DNA from: Hexactinellida sp. DTS-2022
Lineage: Eukaryota; Porifera; Hexactinellida
Assembly (NCBI GenBank): GCA_028753945.1
Contig: JAPNXP010000002.1
Location: 3,286,001 to 3,350,000 of the forward strand
Length of the DNA: 64,000 nt
Reading direction: 5' to 3'
Below, piece by piece: positions 12,324-23,790 of the stretch. The notes under the pieces were generated by a model that saw only the letters and a program-made list of their open reading frames with translations, was not told the origin of the DNA and did not search any database. The number at the start of each line of letters is the position of its first letter. Positions within the stretch are counted from its first letter, which is position 1. Both the position numbers and the translations under genes were made by a program.

Positions 12324-12415
12324 CGAGCCCTTCGGTCTCGGTCGCTTCGCGACTTTTTTTCGTTCGTGTAGGGCACTATACGATACAATTAACGGCCGCT
12401 TCGCGGCCTTTCCCC
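12324..12415 (-). mobile_element. Detached 3' end of the Helentron-like family
   Basis: Reverse-oriented copy of the hairpin-rich 3' end: 'acgagcccttcggtctcggt' then 'cgcttcgcgac', and later 'ggccgcttcgcggcc'. No body of the element is attached. Confidence 0.6.
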
Positions 12416-12695
12416 CCAAAGCAATAATATTAATAATGAGTTCACCTGTGGCTAGTAAATTAGACACTATGACTTAATAACCCGTGCCTAAAATTCATTT
12501 TGGGTTGTTATTAGTTACTGTAATTTGTTTGGGAAATTATGTTATGTTAGTTATTCTCATTGCTCATTAGTTATTAATTATTAGTTAATTAATAGCTCAA
12601 TAATTCTTAAGGCTCTTCTCCCCTACTGAACCCCTAAACACCCCAATTTTTCGAAAAATCGAGGTCTTTCCTGAATGTTGCATATAATATATGTT

Positions 12696-13655
12696 TAAAT
12701 GCTTCTGCAAAGTTTGAGCAAATTCTATTCAATAAAAAACAAATTATGCCCAGCCAAAGTTTTCGTAATTTAGAAATCTCATTAGAAAAATCTCTGGGAT
12801 CAGCAAAACCTGACCCCAATTAATATAAGTTGGTAAGAACAGTGTCCATAGTAGAGCTCTGAACTGTAGTGGAATCAATAGGTAAATTTATTAGGTAGGG
12901 AGCTATGAAGAGTTTTTCCCATAAATAAAACATAAATATATGTAACACTAATAAAATAGGCCTATGATAAATGTTTGATAGCCAAAATTTGCGAAAATTC
13001 CGAAGGGATGACGTGTTATAAAGGAAGTTATAAGCATAATTTGTTATCTGGCTTCATAGCTCCCTACCAGGATACTTTATACAATTGATCAGTAAGCAAA
13101 TTAACTTAATATACAACCATAGCAGAATTATCGTAAAGTAACCTGTATAATTTACTATATGGAGCTTTGTATAGGAATCCATATAGTGCTATTTTTGTAA
13201 TTGTTGCTAAGGGAAAAGTATGCACACGCAAGTTGAGTTTAGAATATTCATAGAATCATTATGTGATGTAGTTTAAAAATAACAGTTAAAAACGAGTTCG
13301 CTCAGTGGGGACGGAGAGCCTTATCCGTCCCCACTGAGCGAACTCGTTTTTAATTTTCGCAAATTTTGGCTATCAAACATTTATCATAGGCCTATTTTAT
13401 TAGTGTTACATACATTTATGTTTTATTTATGGGAAAAGCTCTTCATAGCTCCCTACCTAATAAATTTACCTATTGATTCCACTACAGTTCAGAGCTCTAT
13501 TATGGACACTGTTCTTACCAACTTATATTAATTGGGGTCAGGTTTTGCTGATCCCCGAGATTTTTCTAATGAGACTTCTTCATTACGAAAACTTTGGCTG
13601 GGCATAATTTGTTTTTTATTGAATAGAATTTGCTCAAACTTTGCAGAAGCATTAA
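12696..13655. repeat. Large inverted repeat with ~300-bp arms
   Basis: Left arm ~12696-12999 and right arm ~13352-13655 are near-identical reverse complements (for example 'gatagccaaaatttgcgaaa' against 'tttcgcaaattttggctatc'). The spacer of about 350 bp includes the perfect hairpin at 13286-13353. The right arm stops at the TTAA where the next element begins. The open frame at 12634-12819 lies in the left arm and is not supported as a gene. Confidence 0.88.
13286..13353. repeat. Perfect 30-bp stem, 8-nt loop hairpin
   Basis: Bases 13286-13315 are exactly complementary to 13324-13353, around the loop gagcctta. The stem core is 'cgagttcgctcagtgggg'. No mismatch was seen over 30 pairs. It abuts the right arm of the larger inverted repeat. 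It could be the junction of two inverted element ends or a product of template switching. Confidence 0.93.
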
Positions 13656-14988
13656 GGCCAAACTATACTCAAGAATGATATTGAGATTATGATCTTTTTG
13701 GATAGTACCCTATAAAATAAACCAGCATTTAAAATTTCAGCTGTTTGTGACTCATACTTTCGAAGTTGTGACCTTTTTAGAGCTTAGGAATGTATGCATC
13801 ATCATCAAAAGCACAGTTTTCAAATGGACGATCATAACTTTTGGTCTAGATTTCACAGATTTGGTTCAATATGCTTGAAACCAAGTTTAAATGAATGAAT
13901 ACATATGTTCCTTTATAGAAATACGTTTTTTAACACTTCCGAAAAAAACTTTCAGAGTTACAGCACTTTGAAGTCAGATTTCTACCGCCAACCTATAACA
14001 TTTCGATGTTTGACAGTCAAAGACTGACTTCAATGGGCTGTTACTCTGAAAGTTTTTGTCGGAAGTGTTAAAAAACGTATTTCTATAATGGAACATATGA
14101 ATTCATTCATTCAAACTTGGTTTCGAACATATTGAACCAAATTTGTGGAATCTAGACCAAAAGTTATAATGGTAGGTTTTTACATACACCACTATTTTGA
14201 CACAAATCAAGTGAATTTATATGTTTATAACTATTTTGCAAATGCTTTCATCCGTTTTTCATTTGAGTTGGTAATAGTACATAGATGTGAATACAAAGTT
14301 AGTGCTAAGCTCTAGAGTTTATAGTTTTCGAGAAAAATATTTGAAAATCATCAAAAATGGGCACACTTTATGCCCATATATGGTCATTTGGAAAAATTGT
14401 GCGAGTTAGGGTCTCAAAATGTATTATTGAGGGATAGTAAACCGGGTATTGGGATCATTTTGCACTCAAAATTTTATTTATTGGTCTACGGGTTACTGAG
14501 ATTCAAAATAGAAAAGTGAAAGGACCACCCAATGAGTTGAAAGGTCAGAAAGTTTTAATTGCTTGAGCGTTCACAGTTTTTATCCTAATTGTTTGAAACC
14601 AAGTGTAAACTAATGAATATATATTCAATTTGGGAATGACCCTTGATCTAAACTCTACAATGCGAACTTTCAGAGTTCCAGCCCTTTGTAGTCTGACTTG
14701 GCACATTGACAATCCAAATCTGACTTTAAATGACTATAAATCAGAATTTTTCGATTAGAATGTTGAAAATTTTGGTTTAGATCCTAAGTATATATGCAAA
14801 GATACTATTGGATGAATAACAACGAATTTGATAGTAAATTATGGCAGTGCGAGCCTACAAACTTTTTAACCCATTTGAAAAAGTCACCCTCCATGATGTC
14901 CATCACATTCCAGGATCTTATAAAGGTCGCTACAGCAAAACTATGGGTCAGATTCACCTGAAATTTGAAATGTAGGTATACTTTACAG

Positions 14989-15986
14989 CAGTGTTTCTCA
15001 ACGTGGGCAATATCGCCCCCTAAGGGGCGATACGAGAAACGAAGGGGGCGATAAAACGGTTAGGGGCGATTGGGGGGCGACAAGACTGTAAGGGGGCGGT
15101 AGGGGGGCGATTTGATTCACTTTAGCTAGAATCTAGAAATTTACATGTTCATCATTTCGGCTATTCTTGACCTAATTAAATCCCGATCTGAAAAATCTTG
15201 AACTGGGCACAATCAAGGGCCTCGATACTGTGGGATCCTCGACCACCGAAATCAATGCATTCGTGCGAGAGCCTCATTTCTCTACCCAAATATTTTGTGC
15301 ACCTCATGTATTTATTTCCCCTGAAATCAATGATAAATTGTTGTCTTTAAATTATTTAGTTATACTCAATGTTATTTGATTTCTTCTTCTCTCCTAAGAA
15401 TTTTTCTCGCTCGCTACGCTCGCTCGGTTAAAAAATCCAGGTATTCTTAAATTAAGAGGAAATCAATTTATAATTTTATAAAAAGAAAAATTCCCGTGCT
15501 TCGCCCCCCGACCCAATCTGCTTTTTAAATCTACGCCCCTGGGACCATGCCCAACTTTCACACTAAACATGGTTGTCAAATGTAAATATAACGATAATAC
15601 CGTATTTTCCCGAATAAGCGCCTCAGTGCTTATTGATTTCATGGATTAAATTTGCACTCATTTTTTCATGAAATTTCCAGAAAATAATATTAAGGTGCAT
15701 TCTAATGGTACCCAGCGAGATTAAACATCCTATAATTGCCTAAATCACACCATTTCCATTGCAGTTATCATTTATTGGGAATAAATTTTAACATACAGAT
15801 AACATTTTTATAGAGCCGGCGCTTTTTTAAGCCCAGGCGCCTTTTTCGGGAAATACGGTTTATAACTTTATAGAATATCTGTCTTAGTTGCTTGGTTCTT
15901 TATTTATGTTAAAATTGTAGGGGGGCGATAAGCACTGGACCTATCCGCATAGGGGGCGATCGACCGAAAAAGGTTGAGAAACAATG
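14989..15986. mobile_element. hAT (Charlie-like) non-autonomous element, copy 1
   Basis: Ends CAGTGTTTCTCAACGTGGGC and ...GGTTGAGAAACAATG, flanked by a perfect 8-bp duplication ctttacag (14981-14988 and 15987-15994). The ends match the Charlie-type hAT pattern CAGTGNTTCTCAACC. Several 'ggggcgat' repeats lie near both ends. A TA-type MITE is nested at 15600-15858 and is also present in copy 2. It is 998 bp with no open transposase frame. Confidence 0.88.
15600..15858. mobile_element. TA-type MITE (CCGTATTT..CGAATAAGCGCC), nested
   Basis: Inverted ends 'ccgtattttcccgaataagc' and 'gcctttttcgggaaatacgg'. TA precedes the left end. It occupies the same internal place in the second hAT copy (45768-46025), so it was carried along by hAT amplification. 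Related ends occur near 28875, 29000-29075, 37455 and 44175. Confidence 0.75.
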
Positions 15987-16227
15987 CTTTACAGGGTACT
16001 ATCCAAAAACAATCGAATCTCAATTTATCTGACGAGCATTGTGGGGCCGTAATTTAAATTTTCGTCCGAAATTGGCTTTATAACAGGGAATTCCTGGGTC
16101 ACAGAGCCCTACTGACTTCAAATCTACTCAGAATTCAAAAAAAATTTGCCAGATTATTTACCAGTGTGTAACAAACAGGAAAACGAATTAAACTCATTTT
16201 CCCATTTGCAGTATAGTTTGGCCTTAA

Positions 16228-16754
16228 GGTTAAATTACGGCAGATTTACCCAAAAAAACACATCATTATTTGCTAAAGACCTGTACTGTGTGATCTATCA
16301 GATAGATCATCGTTATGGGCGGTTGGTGGGCGGTTTAGAATTTTGATAAGATCTAAATAAAAAAATTTGCGAACCGTTTGAAACCAAAAAATGAATAAAA
16401 AGGTCATCTTTTCATGCGAAATTTGATAAAATGCTTGATAAAAAAAATTCCAAGTCATAATTCAAAAATGTAGACCGTCTACCAACTCCTTACGCTTATA
16501 ATCTTCGAATATTCATTCTGATAACAAACATTGATGGGCCGCATTGCCAAATTACCGCATATTATCTACCACCACTTTTGGAAATCGCCCTATGGGAGAT
16601 TTGTATTAGCCAAATTTTGAAACCGACAAAAAATAAAAAGTATAATAGATAGGGTCATTTTCTTTTTTGTTTATTGATTTGTATCGTATAGGTATATATT
16701 TCTCACAATTACAGATTAATACAAGAACTTTCATTCACGTGGTGTAATTTAACC
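16228..16754. mobile_element. TTAA MITE 'GGTTAAATTAC', copy 1 (internally deleted)
   Basis: Ends GGTTAAATTAC and its complement, with TTAA on both sides (16224-16227 and 16755-16758). Compared with copies at 22770 and 33711 it lacks about 190 bp between 'acacat' and 'cattatttgc'. Its left TTAA is the same four bases that close the element at 13656-16223. Confidence 0.88.
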
Positions 16755-16758
16755 TTAA

Positions 16759-18900
16759 TACAATTTGAAATTCTAATCCGGACAGACGTCAGTTTTGGTA
16801 CTTATACGCCTTTTTTACAATGTATGTCCGTTTCAAAAATTTTAGTTTTCTTGCGCCGTTATTAAGGAAAAATTGTCTTATAAATATTGAAATTTTTAAT
16901 TTGTTTTCTACAAAATTCAGAATGATCAAAAACAAGAACAATTGTGAAGAGAATATTTTTTTAAATAATTTTCAAATTTTCAATTTTTTTATTTTTTTCA
17001 GAAAAGTGACCTCAAAGGTGAATTTTTTGAATTTTTTTCGGATTTTTTTCTTGGCATATTTTCGGACTTTATCTATTAACCGTAGACTGCAGGAGAGATT
17101 TTCTGGAAAATAGCATACCCTGTAGTTCATTGTATTTAATATTTAGAATCTATTAATTTGAAATCCAACAAGAGCACAATAATATCACAGTGGGCAAATA
17201 GGTGGAAGTAGCGCATTTTATTCATATCCACAGATCTCAGTAATATTGTCCTAATTGAATTCCTTATACTCTAAAACCGAGATAACCAAATTTGTGGATC
17301 TAAATTCCATCTAATTTTTCAGTAGTGATGTCCTGATGGAATGAATGTCAATTGATTGAGTTCCTGAAATATCTTTCGATATTTGTAATAACCACAGGAT
17401 ATATTGTTAAAATACCTTATTCAAACTAGTGATTGAAGGTAAACTCAGGTTTTTTAATTACAGTATAGGCTCATACAATCTATTTCAAATCTACAAGCCT
17501 TGATATTAGGTCGATTTTTTTGTATTAAAAAAACACTATATCATTGGATTTTACGGAGTTCGGACAAATCTTATTCTGCAGATAGAGTGTGGAAATATAT
17601 CGTGGGCATTCGTGGGCAAATGATGTTAAGTTTTTAAATTGAAGCTAGCGACACTAGCTTTAATTTATTATATTTTTAAAGGACGCGAAAATGCGCGACG
17701 GAGGTCCTCTATCTATGTCTAACCTAGTCACTAAATATTTTCAAAATATAGCAGTTTTGATGTTTATTTTAAAATTGATATATTTATATATTATATTTAT
17801 TAGCGAATACAATGAACTACTAGGAAGCTTTCAACTTACTTGGTGCTATTTTTCTGATTTCAATGACTCAACAACAATTACGAAAGTGGTGCTATTTCTA
17901 TGATATCAATGACTCAACAACAACTGCGAAAGTGGTGCTATTTTTGTGATATGAATACAACATTTTCAAACACATTTGGCTAGTATAAATGATGATAAAC
18001 CAGTGTAAATTGTATACTATATTTTCATACAAACAAGTTTCTACTCACTCATGTCTATCAAACCCCGATCAAAGAATTTCTCAAGTGCCATTCAGAAAAT
18101 AATAGTAAAGTTGTAAATTTGATCGAAATGAAAGTTTTGTAAATGAATATTGTATTTCAACACTATTAAAATCTTAAATACTGTCGGTGTTGCTTTTGAA
18201 TATTGAATTTTACATTAAAAAACCCCTGTCATGGGTTACAGATTTTCCCTTGGGGTCATGATTTCATTAGATATTTGGGTTCTTATAACCGGCATAAATT
18301 GCATAGGATATATGGTAGCCGTTTGCCAGTAGAATGTTCCTATATCCGACATCCACTTTATTTATACGTATTCAAATTACCTAATGGTAGTTAGTAAACA
18401 TTTGAACTAAAATTACAATTTACAAGGTTAATTAATTCATGAAATAAATATAGAGGGAGAAAGTAATGAAATTAGGAGTGAACTTTTATTCGCAGTAGAA
18501 GTCCTCAAAGGAACTCTATCCTTAACAAACATCTAACGGGCGGTATGGAAATGGTATGGAAAGGCCAAAACTGACAAACTGTAGTTAGAAATTTCAAAAA
18601 CATTGAATTAGTAAGTAAATTATATTTTGTTTAATAATCATCACATAATCATTAATGTTGCCTTTGTTAATGTGATTTCATGAAGCTATGAGATGAATAA
18701 GATTGGCTGAGCACTGGCTGAGCCAATCTTATGTGAATTGTTGGGAATTTAAATAGGTTACAATTATGTCATACATCAGTTTGGTGTGAATTTGTTCGAT
18801 ATCTTAACTGTCCGAGTCTGCCCGAAAAATACCCATAAATATAAATTAGCTATGAATAATACAGAGCAAACAAAATTAAATAACACACAGAGCAAACGAC
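16759..18900. other. AT-rich non-coding stretch with a small tandem duplication
   Basis: No supported gene. At 17841-17950 a 46-bp unit with 'tcaatgactcaacaacaa' is repeated about 2.3 times. The 97-codon frame at 16820-17113 translates to a Phe/Asn/Lys-rich low-complexity string. Confidence 0.5.
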
Positions 18901-18909
18901 TTTCACAAA

Positions 18910-19706
18910 CTATAAGTTAGTTCCAGTTCCAGGTCCATATTGCTCCCTCAGGCGCAGGAAGAGGAACAGCGGATCCTTTCTGCAGCCCAGAGTTATATGT
19001 ATAAACTTGATGTACAAAGTGAGCTCAGTCAGCTGTTCCGCGAGGCCGGCTAGTCCCCCCGAAGTGTGAAGTAGCGCCCGCTTGCGTACCACTTGGGAGC
19101 CGTGTCGGGAGTGGAACTGTGTCCGCAGCAGAGTAGTGTCCGCTTGGGGCACTGAGGGCAGGAGGGACAGGGCCTGTTGGTACTCATATGGCACTAGTTT
19201 GTTGTTGTTGACGATGTTATCTATCTCGGCAGCAGCTGATCGTAGAATTCATTTCCCTCGTGGTAGTCAAGGAACTCCTGCATCTTTGTTCCCCTCAGAG
19301 GTGTCGCGGTGTCCCCTGGGCCCCTCAGAGGTGTCGAAGTGTCCCACGAGTGGGAGCAGGGCTGGACCTGAAAGAGGACACACGACACCATGCGAATCGA
19401 CCTCATGTTACTGTTATAAGTGGCGTTAACAGTTTCTGAAATAATCGACGTGGTGTAGGTTTGTGGAATGGGAGAATTTGGTCTAACTCCAGCTAGCTCA
19501 AATTTATCATAAGTAATTTTTGGCTGCCAATCGTTAGGCCCACTGATATTTGGAGAAAATGCTTCACTGAAAGTGTCGACATAATCTTGAGTGGGGCTAG
19601 GTGTGACTTCAGCTGATGGTGAAGAGTGGGTTGGGGTGTAAACTTCCAGCGATAAACGCTCGCCTTTTGACACATAAAATTGGTATGCTTTTAGAATCCT
19701 TTCCAT
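18910..19706 (-). pseudogene. Unrecognised gene fragment, GC-richer than surroundings
   Basis: Read on the minus strand, 19706-19221 encodes a 161-residue frame with a Ser/Thr/Pro-rich part and a short TPLRG repeat, then EFLDYHEGNEFYDQLL. A second frame, 19233-18910, continues with AEIDNIVNNNKLVPYEYQQA and a conserved-looking helical tail ending in LFLFLRLREQYGPGTG. The two frames overlap at 'cagctgctgccgag', which looks like a single frameshift or sequence error inside one exon. Base composition and codon choice (many CTG, GCC, GAG) differ sharply from the flanking AT-rich DNA, as expected for constrained coding sequence. A plausible 3' splice site (ATATCTACAAG) lies just upstream of 19706. 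I recognise no family. It could be the last exon of a host gene or a captured fragment. Confidence 0.4.
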
Positions 19707-19929
19707 GCGTATTCTTGTAGATATTTTGGAAAGGTATATCTTCTAACCAACATGGTGGTTGTTGTTCTTTCTGTCCCCAAAAATGTCTTGATTTACCTGA
19801 TAATACAAAAAATATATTAGATTCGTTCAATTTTAAAATGCATCCTTGTTTGGCAACCTTTATTATTACCATAAATAATTATCCTCCCCAATTCTTGCCA
19901 ACTCTGCACTGTATAATAAATTAAACAGG

Positions 19930-20260
19930 GGCGTAGACTCGGGTTGGGGATTGGTAGGGCCATTGGGCCTGGGGCCTTATTCACTAAACTACTTAAACTT
20001 AAACTTAAACTTAAACTAAGTAAAACTAAGTGTAAACCAAGTAAATACTTAGTTTTCATCCCAAACTAAGTATTTACTTAGTTTACTTAGTTTTCGTTAA
20101 GTATTTTCAAGTTTATTCTACTTAAATAAAACTAAGTATTTACTTAGTTTTTGCTTAGTTTTTGCTTAGTTTTAATCCTAAAACTAAGTATTTACTTAGT
20201 TTACTTAGTTTTCATCCAAACTTAGTATTTACTTAGTTTACACAAAAATTCAGTTAATTG
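19930..20260. repeat. Short-unit array of cttaaa and acttagttt motifs
   Basis: It begins with four cttaaa-type units (about 19993-20018). It then runs through repeated 'aactaagtatttacttagtt' palindromes, so almost every segment can pair with its neighbour. It is probably a degenerate MITE interior or simple satellite. A GC-rich 'aggggcgtagac' hAT-like end lies just left, at about 19927. Confidence 0.75.
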
Positions 20261-20370
20261 TCATTTAAGGGCGATCTTGGTGTAAATTACACCACAATCT
20301 TTGTGACAATTTTTGGGTAAATTAAGTAATCACTAATACATAACAATTACTATTAAGTAATTAGTAGTTG

Positions 20371-20476
20371 GGGGGACCACTTTTGCAGGGGGACCAGTTT
20401 TGTTCAGTACCATGGATATTTGGCAAAACTGGTCCCCCCGGACCAGTATTGTAGGGGGGACCATTTTTGTCAAAAC
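20371..20476. repeat. GGGGGACC palindromic cluster
   Basis: The motif gggggacca occurs in both orientations. 'gggggaccagttttg' at about 20391-20405 pairs with 'caaaactggtcccccc' at about 20424-20439, and further copies lie on each side. It forms a nested hairpin and is probably a small foldback element. Confidence 0.7.
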
Positions 20477-20821
20477 AACGGTGATAAATTATTTCAGAAA
20501 TGTGTTTCTGAAGGCAACGACCCTAAGAGTGGTGGAAGTTTCCATTAAGCTCACTTCATTTTAGAGATATTCAAGTTTCGGTAGAATATAATAGGTGATG
20601 AGTCAGCATTTTCTATGTGCGTGTTGAGTGTTCACCATAACCAACGAACCAATTTGAAATATATAATTCACCAAATTGTGAAATATAATAGCGCCTAAAA
20701 CTGTTTTATGCATTCGTACATGACTGACATTTAAAATCAGTGGGAGCATGGCCTACTTAATATACGGCCGTGTATGTCACCGAGAAGGCCAACAAAATCG
20801 AAGGCCAGTTTATAAATTTAA

Positions 20822-21456
20822 TTCTAGGATAAACTATGCCTCCTATTGTTATTATTTGGCTTGTATATGGGGTAATCAACCATTGCGAGTCCAATGGAAC
20901 AACTTTTGAGAATCTCAGATTTGTGGTTAAGCTGTTTAGGCGCCATTTCATGGTGACGGTAATAATTTATGGTAAAATGAAAAAATTTAAATATCTTAAA
21001 TTTCATTTTCATCCTACTTTCTAATAATTTTATAATAGGAATACTAAATAGGGATATATTTCATACCACAAAGGTTACTAAATCACAAAATGGCGACATT
21101 GTAAACTTTTTAAAAAATTATAAAGCAACCACATGCTAAATTACAAGTGGTATCCGAGTTACAACTTACTATTTTCGTCCATAAAACGTATATAATTGCT
21201 GGTTTATACATATTCATACAAATTATATATTCGGAAAATGTAAACTAAGTATATTAGTAAATTATCTTCATTTTCTCTTAGTTCTTTGGACTCGAATTGT
21301 ATATTTTGTATATTTGTTGTGTCATCATTAAATGGCGCCTAAACAGCTTAACCACAAATCTGAGATTCTCAAAAGTGGTTCCATTGGAGTCGAAATGGTT
21401 GATTACCCCATATACAACCCAAATAATAACAATGGGAGGCATAATTTATCCTAGAA
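20822..21456. mobile_element. TTAA foldback element with ~135-bp inverted ends
   Basis: Ends TTCTAGGATAAA... with TTAA at 20818-20821 and 21457-21460. Arms of about 135 bp (20822-20957 and ~21325-21456) are near-identical inverses sharing 'gtttaggcgccatttcatgg'-type sequence. The overlapping open frames of 61-64 codons lie in the arms and are not supported as genes. The target duplication links it to the piggyBac/Kolobok group. Confidence 0.78.
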
Positions 21457-21589
21457 TTAAGTAAAAACAAAAACAACTATTACAAACAAACAGAATAAAC
21501 ATACTAAATTACTATAAACGAAACCTAATAATAAATACATAAACTAAATAAAAAAACACAACATTAAATAAATTATTATATTAACCCCA

Positions 21590-21775
21590 TCAATATCCCC
21601 CTCCTCCTCCACAACCCCCTCCTTCTGTCCTCCCTCCTCCTCCTCCTCCGGCTCATTCCCTCCCTCAGCAGTCCCCTTAATGTTAGTATTTCCCCATCCG
21701 TCCAATATTTCTTCTCCTCCCATGCCCTTCTCTCCCTTTCCCAATCCCTCCTCTCCCCTTCCCACTTTCTTAAAT
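21590..21775. repeat. Polypyrimidine tract (CCT-rich)
   Basis: About 180 bp of mostly C and T on the plus strand, with cctcctcctcc runs and 'ccctcctctccccttccc'. Minus-strand frames give Arg/Glu/Gly-rich strings from the purine run and are not genes. Confidence 0.85.
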
Positions 21776-21839
21776 AAAATAGTAATAAATATAACAGTAA
21801 CATTCAAATTATGTAGCTTTGTTAGCTATTACTTATAGT

Positions 21840-22140
21840 TATAAAGTTTTCATAGCCAACCTACGAAATTCTAATACACAGTGTCAATTACGTCAATTGC
21901 CAGCACTTACCTTATCTGATTACGATTAACAAAATAATACAAACAAAATATTTTAAACCAAATCTTTGTCAAGTTAAGTAAGTTTGTTACCTATTACTTA
22001 ATTAAAGTAAACTTTGTATTGCCCACAAACGAAAATATAATACACAGTGTCAATTACTTCAGTTGCCAACACATACTTTATCTGATTACGATTAACAAAA
22101 GAATACAAATAAACTATTTCTAACAAACTTTGTTGTTACG
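21840..22140. repeat. Partial ~165-bp direct duplication
   Basis: 'atacacagtgtcaattac' plus 'tatctgattacgattaacaa' occurs at about 21873-21933 and again at 22038-22098, a spacing of about 165 bp, with moderate divergence. Between 22140 and 22660 nothing is recognised. Confidence 0.7.
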
Positions 22141-23790
22141 AAATAAAAGATTTTTTAAAAATGTTTAAACCTTTATATTTCTCCTGAATTTCTATAATAT
22201 ATTCCTAGATTTCTGACGACTTATGGTTACTAGCCTACCAATATAATAGCTAAAAGAAATAATCACAACGATTAACTTATTTCTTAATGTATCATACTTA
22301 AACTTGGAGAATGTCTAGAAAGAGATATACATATATTTATAAGATCAGTAAAAGGTAAACTATTTTTTCAATCAGTTTTGATTGTATTAACCTATTATTA
22401 TTTTGGGGGCCTCCTCCTTTTCCCCACACAGCCGCCCTAACCTCTCCATCCATACAGTGGAAACCGCACATCTATAGCCATTCAATCGGACTCCATTTTA
22501 TAATTTAATTAGCCTTCGTTCGTATGTGTGTAACGACATAACAGAATGAGCATCGCATTGATGCGCCCTGATAATGCGGTTCCCAGTGTACAAAAAAAAC
22601 TCTCAAAGGAAAATAGGTTAATTAAGTTACAGTAAATTAATCAAACTATGAAATTAAACACTATTACAGTGAACTCCAAGTCGGCTATAAATCGGCTTAT
22701 AACAAAGTTAAATAGTCCGGACATCCTTATATTTAGTCAAATAAATTGATATATGTAATCTCTTTTTAAGGTTAAATTACGGCAGATTCACCCAAAAAAA
22801 CACATGAATTTAGTTTTGAAGGTGGGAGTTTGAATTTCACATATATGATGGAAGACATCATAGCTATATCGAAACTGAAAACGAAATCTAATTATCTTCT
22901 ATAAATTCGAAATTATTGGGATTGCAGTATTATGCTAATACAAAAGTCCCATAGGGGGATTTTTTCAGACTCCACCTGATAAGTGTGTGGTTTGCAAGAT
23001 CATTATATGCTAAAGACCTGTACTGTGGATCTATCAGATAGATCATCGTTATGGGCGGTTGGTGGGCGGTTTAGAATTTTGATAAGATCTAAATAAATAA
23101 TATTGCGACCTTTTGAAACCAAAAAATGAATAAAAAGGTCATCTTTTCATGCGAAATTTGATAAAATGCTTGATAAAAAAAATTCCAAGTCATAATTCAA
23201 AAATGTAAACCGTCTACCAACTCCTTACGCTTATAATCTTTAAATATTGATTCTGATAACAAACATTGATGGCCGCATTGCCAAATTACCGCATAATATC
23301 TACCACCACTTTTGGAAATCGCCCTATGGGAGATTTGTATTAGCCAAATTTTGAAACCGACAAAAAATAAAAAGTATAATAGATAGGGACATTTTCTTTT
23401 TGGTTTATTGATTTGTATCGTATAGGTATATATTTCTCACAATTACAGATTAATACAAGAACTTTCATTCACGTGGGGTAATAGGGTGGACCTCAAAAAT
23501 TTATTTTTAGAAAAATATATGGGCCACCCTCTGATTCTGTTAAGTTCTTTCGAAAAACGATTCACGTAAATTTTTAACCAGATAGGATTGCTTTTCGGGG
23601 TCGCTACCACCACAAATATTTGTGAACTCAGATATACAATGTATATCTGATATTATACATACTAAGTAACTCTCCTTTACTTACATAAACAATGAAAATT
23701 ATCTACTTGTTGACTATAGACAAAATAGAACACAATTTGAGACTATTAATATGATTTAATATGATAGATATGCAGAAAATAATACTAATC

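Larger units (their letters stand above)
13656..16223. mobile_element. TTAA-target element, 2.57 kb, non-autonomous (Kolobok/piggyBac-type)
   Basis: Termini GGCCAAACTATACT and its complement, flanked by TTAA at 13652-13655 and 16224-16227. A second inverted segment lies inside ('ggatagtaccct' near 13716 against 'agggtactatcc' near 15994). A further inverted pair sits at about 13841-13990 and 14030-14180, giving a fold-back interior. It carries a Charlie-like hAT copy at 14989-15986. No transposase frame is visible. TTAA duplication is characteristic of piggyBac and Kolobok superfamilies; the GG start is closer to Kolobok (inference). Confidence 0.7.

Noticed and set aside
16820-17113. 97-residue plus-strand frame rich in Phe and Asn
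   Set aside because: T-rich low-complexity DNA; no domain or splice context.
21544-21807. Glu/Gly- and Arg-rich minus-strand frames of 75-87 residues
   Set aside because: Produced by the polypyrimidine tract; low complexity only.
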